NCBI GenBank assembly: GCA_902506565.1
Contig: LR732703.1
Coordinates: 2,280,125 to 2,344,124 of the forward strand
Direction of reading: 5' to 3'
Source of the DNA: Burkholderiales bacterium 8X
Lineage (GTDB): Bacteria > Pseudomonadota > Gammaproteobacteria > Burkholderiales > Burkholderiaceae_C
Length of the DNA stretch: 64,000 nt
This document shows, piece after piece, positions 1 through 11,769 of this stretch. The notes beneath the pieces were generated by a model. It had not been told where the DNA came from. It searched no databases and saw nothing but the letters and a program-made list of their open reading frames with translations. Made by a program: the position numbers and the translations under genes. Position 1 is the stretch's first letter. Every line of letters begins with the position of its first letter.

Positions 1-968
1 ATCGAGGAACCCGGCTCGTTCTCCGGAATGCTCAGCTCGCCGATGCCGCTGCGCGGGCCGCTCGCCAGCCAGCGCACGTCGTTGGCGATCTTCATCATGC
101 TGGCCGCCAGGGTCTTGAGCGAGCCGTGCGCATGCACCAGGGCGTCGACGCTGGCCATCGCCTCGAATTTGCTCGGCGCCGTGACGAACGGCAGGCCGGT
201 CAGCTTCGCCAGCTCGGCCGCGACCTGTTCGGCATAGCCCTTCGGTGCGTTGAGCCCGGTGCCGACCGCCGTGCCGCCGAGCGCCAGTTCGCACAGGTGG
301 GGCAAGGCATCGCGCACATGCTTCTCGCCGTGTGCGAGCTGCGCCACGTAGCCCGAGAACTCCTGGCCGAGCGTCAGGGGCGTCGCGTCCTGCAGGTGAG
401 TCCGGCCGATCTTGACGATGCCGGCGAATTCCTTCGACTTCCTGTCGAGCGTGCCGCGCAGCAGCGCGATGGCGGGCAGCAGCCGGTTGGTGATCGCATC
501 GACGGCGGCCACGTGCATGGCAGTCGGGAACACGTCGTTGGACGACTGGCTTCGGTTGACGTCGTCGTTCGGATGCACGAGGCGGCCCTCGCCCCGTTCG
601 CCGCCGAGCAGCTCCGAGGCGCGATTGGCCAGCACCTCGTTCACGTTCATGTTGGTCTGGGTGCCCGAGCCGGTCTGCCACACCACCAGCGGGAACTCCG
701 CGGGATGCTTGCCGGCGACGACTTCGTCGGCGGCCTCCACGATGGCCTTCGTCTTCTTCTCGTCCTGCAGGCCGAGCGCATGGTTCACCACCGCGGATGC
801 GCGCTTGACCTGGGCCAGGGCCCGGATGATCTCGAGCGGCTGCTTCTCGCCGGAAATGTCGAAGTTCTGCAGCGAGCGCTGGGTCTGCGCGCCCCAGAGG
901 CGATCGGCAGGAACCTCGATCGGGCCGAAAGTGTCGCGCTCGACGCGGTGGGCGGGGGTGGAACTCAT
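1..968 (-). CDS. fumC: Class II fumarate hydratase, 3' end outside window
   Basis: Converts fumarate to L-malate in the TCA cycle; the class II enzyme is a cytoplasmic, iron-free homotetramer. About 322 residues are visible, of roughly 460 usual for the family. The start ATG at 966-968 opens with [20 protein letters not shown], typical of FumC. Family blocks seen: [13 protein letters not shown], the [11 protein letters not shown] block (substrate site), [20 protein letters not shown] (catalytic-His region) and GTAVGTGLN. The window edge falls inside the GSSxMPxKxNP signature: the last visible residues are EPGSS. It is divergent from the class I fumarase at 1140, so both isozymes flank one intergenic region of 171 bp. 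Confidence 0.97.
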   Translation of the reverse strand, partial: MSSTPAHRVERDTFGPIEVPADRLWGAQTQRSLQNFDISGEKQPLEIIRALAQVKRASAVVNHALGLQDEKKTKAIVEAADEVVAGKHPAEFPLVVWQTGSGTQTNMNVNEVLANRASELLGGERGEGRLVHPNDDVNRSQSSNDVFPTAMHVAAVDAITNRLLPAIALLRGTLDRKSKEFAGIVKIGRTHLQDATPLTLGQEFSGYVAQLAHGEKHVRDALPHLCELALGGTAVGTGLNAPKGYAEQVAAELAKLTGLPFVTAPSKFEAMASVDALVHAHGSLKTLAASMMKIANDVRWLASGPRSGIGELSIPENEPGSS

Positions 969-1139
969 GAGGGGACTCCGCAAGATCACTGAAATCACTG
1001 AACGATGCGACCGCGCGGACGAAGGCGCGATCGGGGCGAAGGTCAGTATCGTCCAGGCCGGATACGCCCGCAGGCGGCGGGAATTGGCCCTTGCGCCAGG
1101 GATAATTGCCGCCTTCGAGCCTCATCCCCACGACACGAC

Positions 1140-2690
1140 ATGACCATCATCCAACAGGCCGACCTGATCGAATCGGTCGCCGCCGCGCTGCAGTACATCA
1201 GCTACTACCATCCCGCCGACTACATCGCCCACCTCGCCAAGGCCTACGAGCGCGAGCAGAGCCCGTCGGCCAAGGACGCGATGGCGCAGATCCTCACCAA
1301 CAGCAAGATGAGCGCGATCGGCCACCGACCGATCTGCCAGGACACCGGCATCGTCAACGTGTTCCTGAAGGTGGGCATGGACGTGCGCTGGGAAGGCTTC
1401 ACCGGATCGCTCGACGATGCGATCAACGAAGGCGTGCGCCGCGGCTACAACCATCCGGACAACACGCTGCGGGCGTCGGTGGTGGCGGATCCGCAGTTCG
1501 ATCGCAAGAACACCAAGGACAACACGCCCGCGGTCATCTTCACCGAGATCGTCCCGGGCAACACCGTCGAGGTCACGGTCGCGGCCAAGGGCGGCGGCAG
1601 CGAGAACAAGAGCAAGCTGGTGATGCTCAACCCCGGCGACAGCGTGGTCGACTGGGTGTTGAAGACGGTGCCGACGATGGGCGCCGGCTGGTGTCCGCCC
1701 GGCATGCTGGGCATCGGCATCGGCGGCACCGCGGAGAAGGCGGCGCTGATGGCCAAGGAAAGCCTGATGGACGATCTCGACATGCACGAGCTGCAGGCCA
1801 AGAAGGCATCGGGCGCCGCACTCGACAAGGTCGAGGCCTTGCGCATCGAGCTGTACGAAAAGGTCAATGCGCTCGGCATCGGTGCGCAGGGCCTCGGCGG
1901 ACTTGCCACCGTGCTCGACGTGAAGATCAAGATGTACCCGACGCATGCGGCGAGCAAGCCGGTGGCGATGATCCCCAACTGCGCGGCCACCCGGCATGCG
2001 CATTTCACGCTCGATGGTTCGGGGCCGGCGTACCTCGAGGCGCCCTCGCTCGACCTCTGGCCGAAGATCGACTGGGCGCCCGATGCGAACAAGAGCCGCC
2101 GGGTCGACCTCGACCGGCTGACCCCGGCCGAGGTCGCCAGCTGGAAGCCCGGCGAGACCCTGCTCCTCAACGGCAAGATGCTCACCGGGCGCGACGCGGC
2201 GCACAAGCGCATCGCGGACATGCTCGCGCGCGGCGAGTCGCTGCCGGTTGATTTCACCAACCGCGTCATCTACTACGTCGGCCCGGTCGATCCGGTGGGA
2301 AGCGAAGCGGTCGGCCCCGCCGGCCCGACCACGGCCACCCGCATGGACGGCTTCACCGAGATGATGCTGGCCAAGACCGGCTTGATCGCGATGATCGGCA
2401 AGGCCGAGCGCGGGCCGATCGCGATCGAGGCCATCAAGAAGCACCAGAGCGCCTACCTGATGGCGGTCGGCGGCGCGGCCTACCTGGTCAGCAAGGCGAT
2501 CAAGACCGCCAAGGTGGTCGGCTTCGAAGACCTCGGGATGGAAGCGATCTACGAGTTCGAGGTGGTCGACATGCCGGTCACCGTGGCGGTCGACGCGGGC
2601 GGTACCAGCGTACACATCACCGGACCCGCCGAGTGGCAGAAGCGCATCGCGAGCGGCGAGTTCAAGACCATCATGATGGAAGCCGCTTGA
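1140..2690 (+). CDS. Class I (4Fe-4S) fumarate hydratase
   Basis: Oxygen-sensitive iron-sulphur fumarase (FumA/FumB type, single-chain alpha+beta architecture), catalysing fumarate to malate. 516 residues from the ATG at 1140, close to the family length of about 500-550. Three cysteines in conserved settings are expected to hold the 4Fe-4S cluster: Cys66 in PICQDTG, Cys185 in GAGWCPPGMLG and Cys281 in IPNCAATRHAHF. The C-terminal domain carries VGPVDPVGSEAVGPAGPTTATRMD. The upstream extension of the open frame to 1005 is rejected because it is basic, lacks homology-like character and overlaps the divergent promoter region. Its stop shares bases with the likely TTG start of murI, suggesting translational coupling. 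Confidence 0.95.
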   Translation: MTIIQQADLIESVAAALQYISYYHPADYIAHLAKAYEREQSPSAKDAMAQILTNSKMSAIGHRPICQDTGIVNVFLKVGMDVRWEGFTGSLDDAINEGVRRGYNHPDNTLRASVVADPQFDRKNTKDNTPAVIFTEIVPGNTVEVTVAAKGGGSENKSKLVMLNPGDSVVDWVLKTVPTMGAGWCPPGMLGIGIGGTAEKAALMAKESLMDDLDMHELQAKKASGAALDKVEALRIELYEKVNALGIGAQGLGGLATVLDVKIKMYPTHAASKPVAMIPNCAATRHAHFTLDGSGPAYLEAPSLDLWPKIDWAPDANKSRRVDLDRLTPAEVASWKPGETLLLNGKMLTGRDAAHKRIADMLARGESLPVDFTNRVIYYVGPVDPVGSEAVGPAGPTTATRMDGFTEMMLAKTGLIAMIGKAERGPIAIEAIKKHQSAYLMAVGGAAYLVSKAIKTAKVVGFEDLGMEAIYEFEVVDMPVTVAVDAGGTSVHITGPAEWQKRIASGEFKTIMMEAA

Positions 2691-3601
2691 GCGGCTCCCC
2701 GGTCATCGTCCAAGGCAGCCTTCCCTCCGGCTCGGCGCAGCCACCTGCAAGGGTGGCTGCGCCGGCACCGGCCAGGTCGACGCGGATCGGGGTATTCGAC
2801 AGCGGCATCGGCGGCTTGAGCGTGCTGGATGCGCTGCTTGCCGAGCTGCCCGCCTCCGATTTCGTCTACTTCGCCGACAACGGCTTCGCGCCCTACGGAG
2901 AACGCGGCGACGCCTTCGTGCTGGACCGCACCCTGGCCATCGCGCGCCACCTGGTCGAGGCAGAAGGCATCGGGGCGCTGGTGGTCGCCTGCAACAGCGC
3001 CACGGCCGCGGCGGTGCATGTGGTCAGGGAGACCTTCGCGGGCTTGCCGGTGGTCGGCATCGAACCTGCGCTCAAGCCGGCGGTCGGCTTCAGCAAGACC
3101 GGGCACGTGGCGGTATTGGCGACCCGGATGACCGTTGAAAGCCGCAAGTTCGCCGCGTTGCGCGATTCGCTCGCGGATCGAGCCGCGTTCCACGTGGTGG
3201 CTTGCGACGGCTTGGCCGGCGCGATCGAAAGCGCGGACTTTGCCGAGATCGAATCGCTTTCCGCGCGCTATGTGGCCGCGGCGGGGCGCTTCGGGAGCGG
3301 CCCGGGGCAGATCGATACGCTGGTGCTCGGATGCACGCACTACCCGTTCATCGCGGACACCCTCCGGACGTTCACCGGCGACGATGTTCGCTTCGTCGAC
3401 ACCGGTTTGCCGGTGGCACAGCAGACCAGGCGCTTGCTCGCCGCTGCAGGCTCTTCGCTGCCTGGCGTTCCGACGGCCGGATCGCTGCTTCTGCGGTGCA
3501 GCGGCTCGACGGCTGCGATCGAGCAGGCCGCGGGGCGCTGGCTCAAGAGCGGTTACCACGGGCAGGCCCAGCAGGTCCAAGTTCCCGCCGAAGGCCGCTG
3601 A
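2687..3601 (+). CDS. murI: Glutamate racemase
   Basis: Interconverts L- and D-glutamate to supply D-Glu for peptidoglycan. Core motifs are present: IGVFDSGIGGLSVL near the N-terminus, ADNGFAPYG (usually AD-PYG), the catalytic-Cys block VVACNSATAAA and the second catalytic-Cys block LGCTHYPF. No ATG is well placed. The TTG at 2687 overlaps the fumarase stop (TTGA) and gives a 37-residue Pro/Ala-rich lead before IGVFDSG; a GTG at 2753 would give a start closer to the usual family N-terminus and is the main alternative. The gene ends two bases before the next ATG at 3604. Confidence 0.9.
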   Translation: MSGSPVIVQGSLPSGSAQPPARVAAPAPARSTRIGVFDSGIGGLSVLDALLAELPASDFVYFADNGFAPYGERGDAFVLDRTLAIARHLVEAEGIGALVVACNSATAAAVHVVRETFAGLPVVGIEPALKPAVGFSKTGHVAVLATRMTVESRKFAALRDSLADRAAFHVVACDGLAGAIESADFAEIESLSARYVAAAGRFGSGPGQIDTLVLGCTHYPFIADTLRTFTGDDVRFVDTGLPVAQQTRRLLAAAGSSLPGVPTAGSLLLRCSGSTAAIEQAAGRWLKSGYHGQAQQVQVPAEGR

Positions 3602-3603
3602 GC

Positions 3604-4443
3604 ATGGCCAGCCTTGTCGCCGCGCTCAGCGGGATCACCCGGCGTACCCGGCATATCGCTGGTATCGCAGGTACCGCACGCATCGCACGCATCGCATCGA
3701 TCGCGCTGGGCCTCGCGCTGACGCTCGCGCATCCGTCCTCGCATGCGGCCTGCGACACCGGCCTCGCGGAGCGCATGAGCGCCAAGCTGCACCCCAGCCG
3801 TACGCTGGATCACGAGCGCGCCGCCTGCAAGGCCTGGCGCGGCACGCCCAATCGATTCATCGTGGTGCTGCCATTGCTGCGCCCTGGCGCCGAGCCGGAT
3901 GCGGCGGAGTTCGACCTCGACGTGATGGTGGTCGAGCAAGCGGACAACGGCAACACCGAGCGAACCAGCATCGTGAGCCGCCTGTTCCAGACTTCGGCGC
4001 TGAGCGAGGATGCCGTTCGCATCACCGAGATTCGAATCGACACCGGGCGCTATGTGCTGGCCAAGGACTCGCGCGCCTTCGGCATCCGGGTGCTGCGCCA
4101 GGGCCCGTCGCGGGTGGCGCCGTATGCGAGCGAAACGCTCGATCTCTACCTGCCACGGGGTGCGCGCCTCGCGAAGGTGCTCGACGGCCAGGAGATCCTC
4201 TTGGAGCATGGCGAGTGGGACAGCAACTGCACGGGCGTCTTCGAAACCGTTCGCGGCAGCCTGTCGCTGCTCGGCCAATCCAGCAACGGCCTCGCCGACC
4301 TCGCGCTTCGCCGTTCCCGGCTCGAAAAACGATCGACTCCGGTCGGCGACCAATGCCAGACGACCGATCGGCCGCTGCGCTCATCGCAGGTCCTGCTGCG
4401 CTTCGACGGTTTGCGCTACCGGGCGTCGGGCAGCGCCGAGTAG
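3604..4443 (+). CDS. Secreted hypothetical protein
   Basis: 279 residues, not recognised. Residues 1-50 look like an export signal: a basic stretch, a hydrophobic run (IALGLALTLAHPSSHA) and a likely cleavage site before ACDTG. The mature part contains Cys residues (ACDTG, AACKAW, NCTG, DQCQ), consistent with a periplasmic protein with possible disulfides, and has no catalytic motif I can name. The signal region is unusually long and contains a repeated IARIARIAS stretch encoded by a 9-bp DNA repeat at 3675-3704. It follows murI by two bases, so it is probably co-transcribed, and converges with the carrier at 4463. Confidence 0.75.
   Translation: MASLVAALSGITRRTRHIAGIAGTARIARIASIALGLALTLAHPSSHAACDTGLAERMSAKLHPSRTLDHERAACKAWRGTPNRFIVVLPLLRPGAEPDAAEFDLDVMVVEQADNGNTERTSIVSRLFQTSALSEDAVRITEIRIDTGRYVLAKDSRAFGIRVLRQGPSRVAPYASETLDLYLPRGARLAKVLDGQEILLEHGEWDSNCTGVFETVRGSLSLLGQSSNGLADLALRRSRLEKRSTPVGDQCQTTDRPLRSSQVLLRFDGLRYRASGSAE
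3675..3704 (+). repeat. In-frame 9-bp tandem repeat
   Basis: About three copies of CGCACGCAT/CGCATCGAT lie in the signal-peptide region of the secreted protein and encode the repeated IAR/IAS stretch. Copy-number change would add or remove three residues without breaking the frame. Confidence 0.6.
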
Positions 4444-4462
4444 ATGCCCGGCGGTGCCGCGG

Positions 4463-5764
4463 TCAGCTCCGAAGCGCCAGCTCGCGTCCGCGCTGCATGT
4501 TCACCGGCCAGAGCGCCAGCAGCGCGCCGATGAACAGCACGGCCGTCGAGAGGATCGCGATGCGCTGGTTGCCGCCCGTCATCCAGGTGATCGCGCCGAA
4601 GCTGAGCGGACCGATGATGCTTGCCAGGCGAGTCGCGAAGCTCCACAAGCCGAAGAACTCGGCCGAGCGCTGCAAGGGCGCGAGGTAGGCGGTCATGGCG
4701 CGGCCCGCGGATTGGCTTGAACCCATCGACAGGCCGGCGATCGCGGCGGCCCACCAGAAACCCTGCTTCGTCGTGACCGATGCGGCGATCACGCAGACCG
4801 CGATCCATGCGAGAAGTGTGAGCGCCAGGGCTGGACGATGACCGATCCGATCCTGCAGGTAGCCGAAGCCGAAGGCACCAATGGCCGCCGCGATGTTCAG
4901 GACGAAGATCAACACCATGGTCTCGCTCGCGACGAAGCCGATGACCTGCTCGGCGTAGATGGCGGCCAGCGTGATCGCCACCGCGACGCCGCCCTGGAAG
5001 CACACGGTGCAGCCGAGCAGCCACATGAAGTCGCGATGCCGGCGTGCGTCGGTGAATGTCTGTCGCATCAGGCGCCAGGTGCCGGCCTCGCTCTTGTCGC
5101 TGATCGAAGGCGACGCCCTTTCCGGCAGCAATGCGAACGTCGCGCACGCCGCAACCCCGTAGATGACCGCCGTGATCAGCATCGTGACCGGCACGAAGTG
5201 AGCGGCCGGAAGTCCCCGGGCTTGCGACCAGAGCACGTACGCCAGGCACAGCCCGAGCGTGAGCATGCCGCCCACGTAGCCGAAGCCCCAGCCCCAGCCG
5301 CTGACCTTTCCCATGCCTTCCGGGTTGGCGAGTTCGGGCAGGAAGGCACCCGTGAGCGACTCGCCGTAGGAATAGAAGGTGTTGGACACGACGATCAATG
5401 CCATCGCCCCAATCAACGCCGCAGAGCCATGAAGGGCGGGCGTGATCGCCAGCAGCGCGGTACCGGCGACGCAGCCGAGGGTGGCGACGGCCAGCATCCG
5501 CTTCTTGGCTGCGTGCCGGTCGGCCCAGGCACCGATCGCCGGCATGGTCGCCATCACGATCGCGTACGAGATGCTGAGGGCCGAGGTCCACGCGAAGGTT
5601 GCCCAGGGTGCGCCCTTCGCGATGCCGCCGACGAAATAGGCGGCGAACACCGCCGTGATCACGACGGTGGTGTAGCCTGAGTTGGCGAAGTCGTACATGG
5701 CCCAGCCGAAGACTTCGCGCTTGCGAACACCGTCGCGCAGTGCAGAACGAGCGAAAAGGGCCAA
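4463..5764 (-). CDS. MFS transporter, UMF1 (Atg22-like) family
   Basis: Integral inner-membrane carrier of about 433 residues with roughly 12 hydrophobic segments. The opening REVFGWAMYDFANSGYTTVV is the hallmark of the UMF1/Atg22-like branch of the major facilitator superfamily, and GAWADRHAAKKRM is the loop 2-3 motif. The substrate is unknown; eukaryotic relatives export amino acids from the vacuole. The start is taken as TTG at 5762-5764 because GAGGAG sits seven bases upstream on the minus strand and the family N-terminus follows directly. No ATG is available without a long low-complexity lead. Converges with the secreted protein gene. Confidence 0.88.
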   Translation of the reverse strand: MALFARSALRDGVRKREVFGWAMYDFANSGYTTVVITAVFAAYFVGGIAKGAPWATFAWTSALSISYAIVMATMPAIGAWADRHAAKKRMLAVATLGCVAGTALLAITPALHGSAALIGAMALIVVSNTFYSYGESLTGAFLPELANPEGMGKVSGWGWGFGYVGGMLTLGLCLAYVLWSQARGLPAAHFVPVTMLITAVIYGVAACATFALLPERASPSISDKSEAGTWRLMRQTFTDARRHRDFMWLLGCTVCFQGGVAVAITLAAIYAEQVIGFVASETMVLIFVLNIAAAIGAFGFGYLQDRIGHRPALALTLLAWIAVCVIAASVTTKQGFWWAAAIAGLSMGSSQSAGRAMTAYLAPLQRSAEFFGLWSFATRLASIIGPLSFGAITWMTGGNQRIAILSTAVLFIGALLALWPVNMQRGRELALRS

Positions 5765-5918
5765 GCGAGAACTCCTCGAAGTGGAGCTCGCAGCATATCG
5801 AAGCAGGATGACAGCGGCGCGGTTGGCGCAGCCGCGATCGGGCGGCAGCACGGCCGGGCAGCAGCGCGCAGAAACGCAGACTCGGCAAGAAGCGCGGATC
5901 GATGCCGCGCTTTGTTCG

Positions 5919-6548
5919 CTAATGGAGGTGGCGCGGGCGCCGACCGCCGTGGCTTCCGCCGGCGCCGCCGCCGGTTCCGCCGCGCGGCCGCTTGCCGATC
6001 TCGAGCGAACTGACCAAGGCATCGAAGCGATCGCCGAAGAGCTTGTCGATTTCGGCGACGACACCGCTCAGCTCGGAACCGTCGAAATGACGCTCCATCA
6101 GGTTGACCACGTCTTCGACCAGCAGGTTGCGCTGCACCTGCATGATCGCCGCCGGGTTCGGTCCGACGAACAGCATCGCGAAGTCGTCGCGGGAGTCTTC
6201 TTCGGGGTCGCCCTCCTCTTCATCGAAGTCGACGTCGTAGAACGTGACTTCGATGGCGGCGCCTTCCTGGGCCAGTTCGTTCAAGCCCATGCACATCTCG
6301 TCGAGCGCCTGGCGGAAGTCTTCATCGCCGGCAACGGTCCAGCAGATCTGGAGCACGTGCTCCTTCTTCTCGAAGCGGATGCCGGGCTCTTCCTCGTAGA
6401 TGCTCTGGGCAGCACCGGCGAGCGATCGTGCGCCGCCGTATTTCCAGAGGGGTTTGAGCGCTTCCTGGATCTGCTCGAACTGGACGTCGGGCCGCAGCGG
6501 CACGTCGCCGTGAACATGGATTTCGAGTGGAGCGTTACTGAGGCTCAT
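5919..6548 (-). CDS. Conserved acidic protein of Burkholderiales, function unknown
   Basis: 209 residues, cytoplasmic by appearance: no signal peptide and no membrane segment. The opening SNAPLEIHVHGDVPLRPDVQ, an acidic stretch (DFDEEEGDPEEDSRDD) near residue 115 and a basic Gly/Arg/His tail (GGTGGGAGGSHGGRRPRHLH) are the visible features. I associate it with a domain of unknown function common in Comamonadaceae, from memory only. AGGGAG sits five bases before the ATG. The start codon is only about 21 bases beyond the CCA end of tRNA-Leu(UAA), so it may be transcribed from the tRNA operon and have its mRNA 5' end made by tRNA processing. Confidence 0.8.
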   Translation of the reverse strand: MSLSNAPLEIHVHGDVPLRPDVQFEQIQEALKPLWKYGGARSLAGAAQSIYEEEPGIRFEKKEHVLQICWTVAGDEDFRQALDEMCMGLNELAQEGAAIEVTFYDVDFDEEEGDPEEDSRDDFAMLFVGPNPAAIMQVQRNLLVEDVVNLMERHFDGSELSGVVAEIDKLFGDRFDALVSSLEIGKRPRGGTGGGAGGSHGGRRPRHLH

Positions 6549-6569
6549 TCTTGCTCCCTAGAAGTTGAG

Positions 6570-6662
6570 TGGTGCCCGGAACCGGGGTCGAACCGGTACG
6601 CCCCTTATGCAGGAAGCGGCGGATTTTAAGTCCGATGTGTCTACCAATTTCACCATCCGGGC
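6570..6662 (-). tRNA. tRNA-Leu (UAA)
   Basis: Read on the minus strand it starts GCCCGGATGG, has anticodon TAA in the loop of GGACTTAAAATCC, a long variable arm, GGTTCGACCCC in the T arm and an encoded CCA end. The acceptor pairs GCCCGG/CCGGGC. Third member of a Gly-Cys-Leu tRNA cluster, the same order as glyW-cysT-leuZ in E. coli. Confidence 0.97.
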
Positions 6663-6770
6663 GAGCGCAATCCGTCGACGATAGCTGAAACGCGAGCGCC
6701 CCGGCAACAACGAAGGTCGGGGTGCATTCGGCACTAGGTCGGGTGTGGAGGAGGACCTGCAGTCAGAGGG

Positions 6771-6844
6771 TGGAGGCGCGACCCGGAGTCGAACCGGGCT
6801 AGACGGATTTGCAATCCGTTGCATAACCGCTTTGCTATCGCGCC
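6771..6844 (-). tRNA. tRNA-Cys (GCA)
   Basis: Minus-strand cloverleaf with 7-bp acceptor GGCGCGA/TCGCGCC, anticodon GCA in GGATTGCAAATCC, T-arm GGTTCGACTCC and encoded CCA. Middle gene of the Gly-Cys-Leu cluster. Confidence 0.97.
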
Positions 6845-6861
6845 GCACTTTTGACCGCAGA

Positions 6862-6889
6862 AAAAAGGGAAGCATGTGCTTCCCTTTTT
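6862..6889. terminator. Strong hairpin with A/T flanks between tRNA-Gly and tRNA-Cys
   Basis: A 13-bp perfect inverted repeat, AAAAAGGGAAGCA at 6862-6874 and TGCTTCCCTTTTT at 6877-6889. It has the form of a bidirectional intrinsic terminator but lies inside an apparent tRNA operon. It could terminate part of the lon/tRNA-Gly transcript or serve as a processing hairpin. Confidence 0.6.
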
Positions 6890-6896
6890 AAAGAAC

Positions 6897-6972
6897 TGGA
6901 GCGGGAAAAGAGTCTCGAACTCTCGACCTCAACCTTGGCAAGGTTGCGCTCTACCAACTGAGCTATTCCCGC
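6897..6972 (-). tRNA. tRNA-Gly (GCC)
   Basis: Minus-strand cloverleaf with acceptor GCGGGAA/TTCCCGC, D arm AGCTCAGTTGGTAGAGC, anticodon GCC in CCTTGCCAAGG, T arm GAGTTCGAGACTC and encoded CCA. It begins about 70 bases downstream of the lon stop codon in the same direction. Confidence 0.97.
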
Positions 6973-7043
6973 GTTTCGAGCCTCGAATTATAGAACAGTT
7001 TTTTGGCTCGATCGGCAACGTGGCCCCTGGTTTTTGAAGCGGG

Positions 7044-9485
<2,442 letters not shown>

Positions 9486-9509
9486 GGAAATCCTTTGGTT
9501 GATCACGAA

Positions 9510-9538
9510 AGATGGGTGGCCCAGCCGTGCTTTTCAAG
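9510..9538 (-). promoter_or_regulatory. Sigma-32 (RpoH) heat-shock promoter of lon
   Basis: On the minus strand CTTGAAA (9538-9532), a 15-base spacer and CCCATCT (9516-9510) match the sigma-32 consensus CTTGAAA/CCCATnT at every defined base. The expected start point is near 9503, giving a leader of about 18 bases containing the AGGA ribosome site. Confidence 0.85.
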
Positions 9539-9661
9539 GCTTGGGTGCGGCGATGCGAAACCGGGGCATCGGCCAGCCCTTGACGATGCGCGCTTCGCAA
9601 GAAGGTTCATGCGAAGCACGGCCATCTTCATGAATGAAAGCGCGAGCCCGTCATGCGCCAC

Positions 9662-10927
<1,266 letters not shown>

Positions 10928-11000
10928 GGGCAAATGCCTCGTAAAGGGGAAAAGCAATGATAGCGAAGATAGAAACCCCGCTTTCCGTAGAAAACCGGAA

Positions 11001-11033
11001 CAAAAACGGCGTTTTCCGAATAGAAAAACGCCG
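11001..11033 (-). terminator. Intrinsic terminator after clpP
   Basis: On the minus strand CGGCGTTTT, a 9-base loop and AAAACGCCG form a 9-bp stem, followed immediately by TTTTTG. It lies 36 bases past the clpP stop and about 75 bases before clpX, so clpP and clpX may be expressed at different ratios. Confidence 0.75.
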
Positions 11034-11069
11034 CCAGTTCCGATGTAGGCGCCGCCGGGGCGCAACCGC

Positions 11070-11678
11070 TCAGTCGCGCTTGGCGATGACCTTGTCGATC
11101 AGGCCGTAGTCGAGCGATTCCTGCGCCGTCAGGAAGTAGTCGCGCTCCGTGTCGCGCGCGATCTTCTCGAGCGGCTGGCCGGTGCGCTCGGCCAGGATCT
11201 TGTTCATCTGCTCGCGGGTCTTGAGGATGTCGCGCGCATGGATCTCGATATCGGTGGCCTGGCCGCGGGCGCCGCCGAGCACCTGGTGAATCATGACCTT
11301 CGAGTTCGGCAGGCAGAAACGCTTGCCTTTTTCGCCGGCCGCCAGCAGGAAGGCGCCCATGCTGGCCGCGAAGCCGATGCACAGCGTCGAAACCGACGGC
11401 TTGATGAACTGCATCGTGTCGTAGATCGCCATGCCGGCGCTCACGCTGCCGCCGGGCGAGTTGATGTAGAACGAGATGTCCTTGTCCGGGTTTTCGCTCT
11501 CGAGGAAGAGCAACTGGGCCACCACCAGGTTGGCCGTCTGGTCGTTCACCTCGCCGACCAGGAAGATCACCCGCTCCTTCAGCAGTCGCGAATAGATGTC
11601 ATAGGACCGCTCGCCGCGGCCGGACTGCTCGATGACCATCGGCACCATGCCGAGGTTTTGAATGGGTTGTGCGCTCAT
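11070..11678 (-). CDS. clpP: ClpP proteolytic subunit
   Basis: Tetradecameric serine peptidase partnered with ClpX (and ClpA). 202 residues. The catalytic triad is visible: Ser106 in GFAASMGAF, His131 in VMIHQ and Asp180 in [10 protein letters not shown], with the same spacing as in E. coli ClpP (25 and 74 residues from the serine). The oligomer handle [15 protein letters not shown] is present. The ATG at 11678 is preceded by GGAG seven bases upstream; the longer open frame to 11741 covers the promoter region. It follows tig (91-bp gap) in the typical tig-clpP-clpX-lon order. Confidence 0.98.
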   Translation of the reverse strand: MSAQPIQNLGMVPMVIEQSGRGERSYDIYSRLLKERVIFLVGEVNDQTANLVVAQLLFLESENPDKDISFYINSPGGSVSAGMAIYDTMQFIKPSVSTLCIGFAASMGAFLLAAGEKGKRFCLPNSKVMIHQVLGGARGQATDIEIHARDILKTREQMNKILAERTGQPLEKIARDTERDYFLTAQESLDYGLIDKVIAKRD

Positions 11679-11714
11679 GTTTGCTCTCCAAGGAGGATGT
11701 ACTGTACACAGACG

Positions 11715-11742
11715 AAATGGGGCTTGCGCCGCAAAGCACAAG
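11715..11742 (-). promoter_or_regulatory. Candidate sigma-32 promoter of clpP
   Basis: On the minus strand CTTGTGC (11742-11736), a 14-base spacer and CCCATTT (11721-11715). The -10 element is a perfect sigma-32 match; the -35 keeps only CTTG plus a weak remainder. It overlaps the hairpin at 11719-11746. Confidence 0.5.
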
Positions 11743-11746
11743 CCCC
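11719..11746. terminator. Hairpin between tig and clpP
   Basis: Perfect 8-bp inverted repeat GGGGCTTG (11719-11726) and CAAGCCCC (11739-11746), 24 bases past the tig stop. There is no T tract on either side, so it is more likely an attenuator or mRNA 3'-end stabiliser than a full terminator. Confidence 0.45.
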
Positions 11747-11769
11747 AGCGAGCGCGAGAGGGTCTCGGC

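Noticed and set aside
1005..1139. N-terminal extension of the class I fumarase from an ATG at 1005
   Set aside because: The added 45 residues are Arg/Gly-rich and unlike the family; the ATG at 1140 gives the normal N-terminus.
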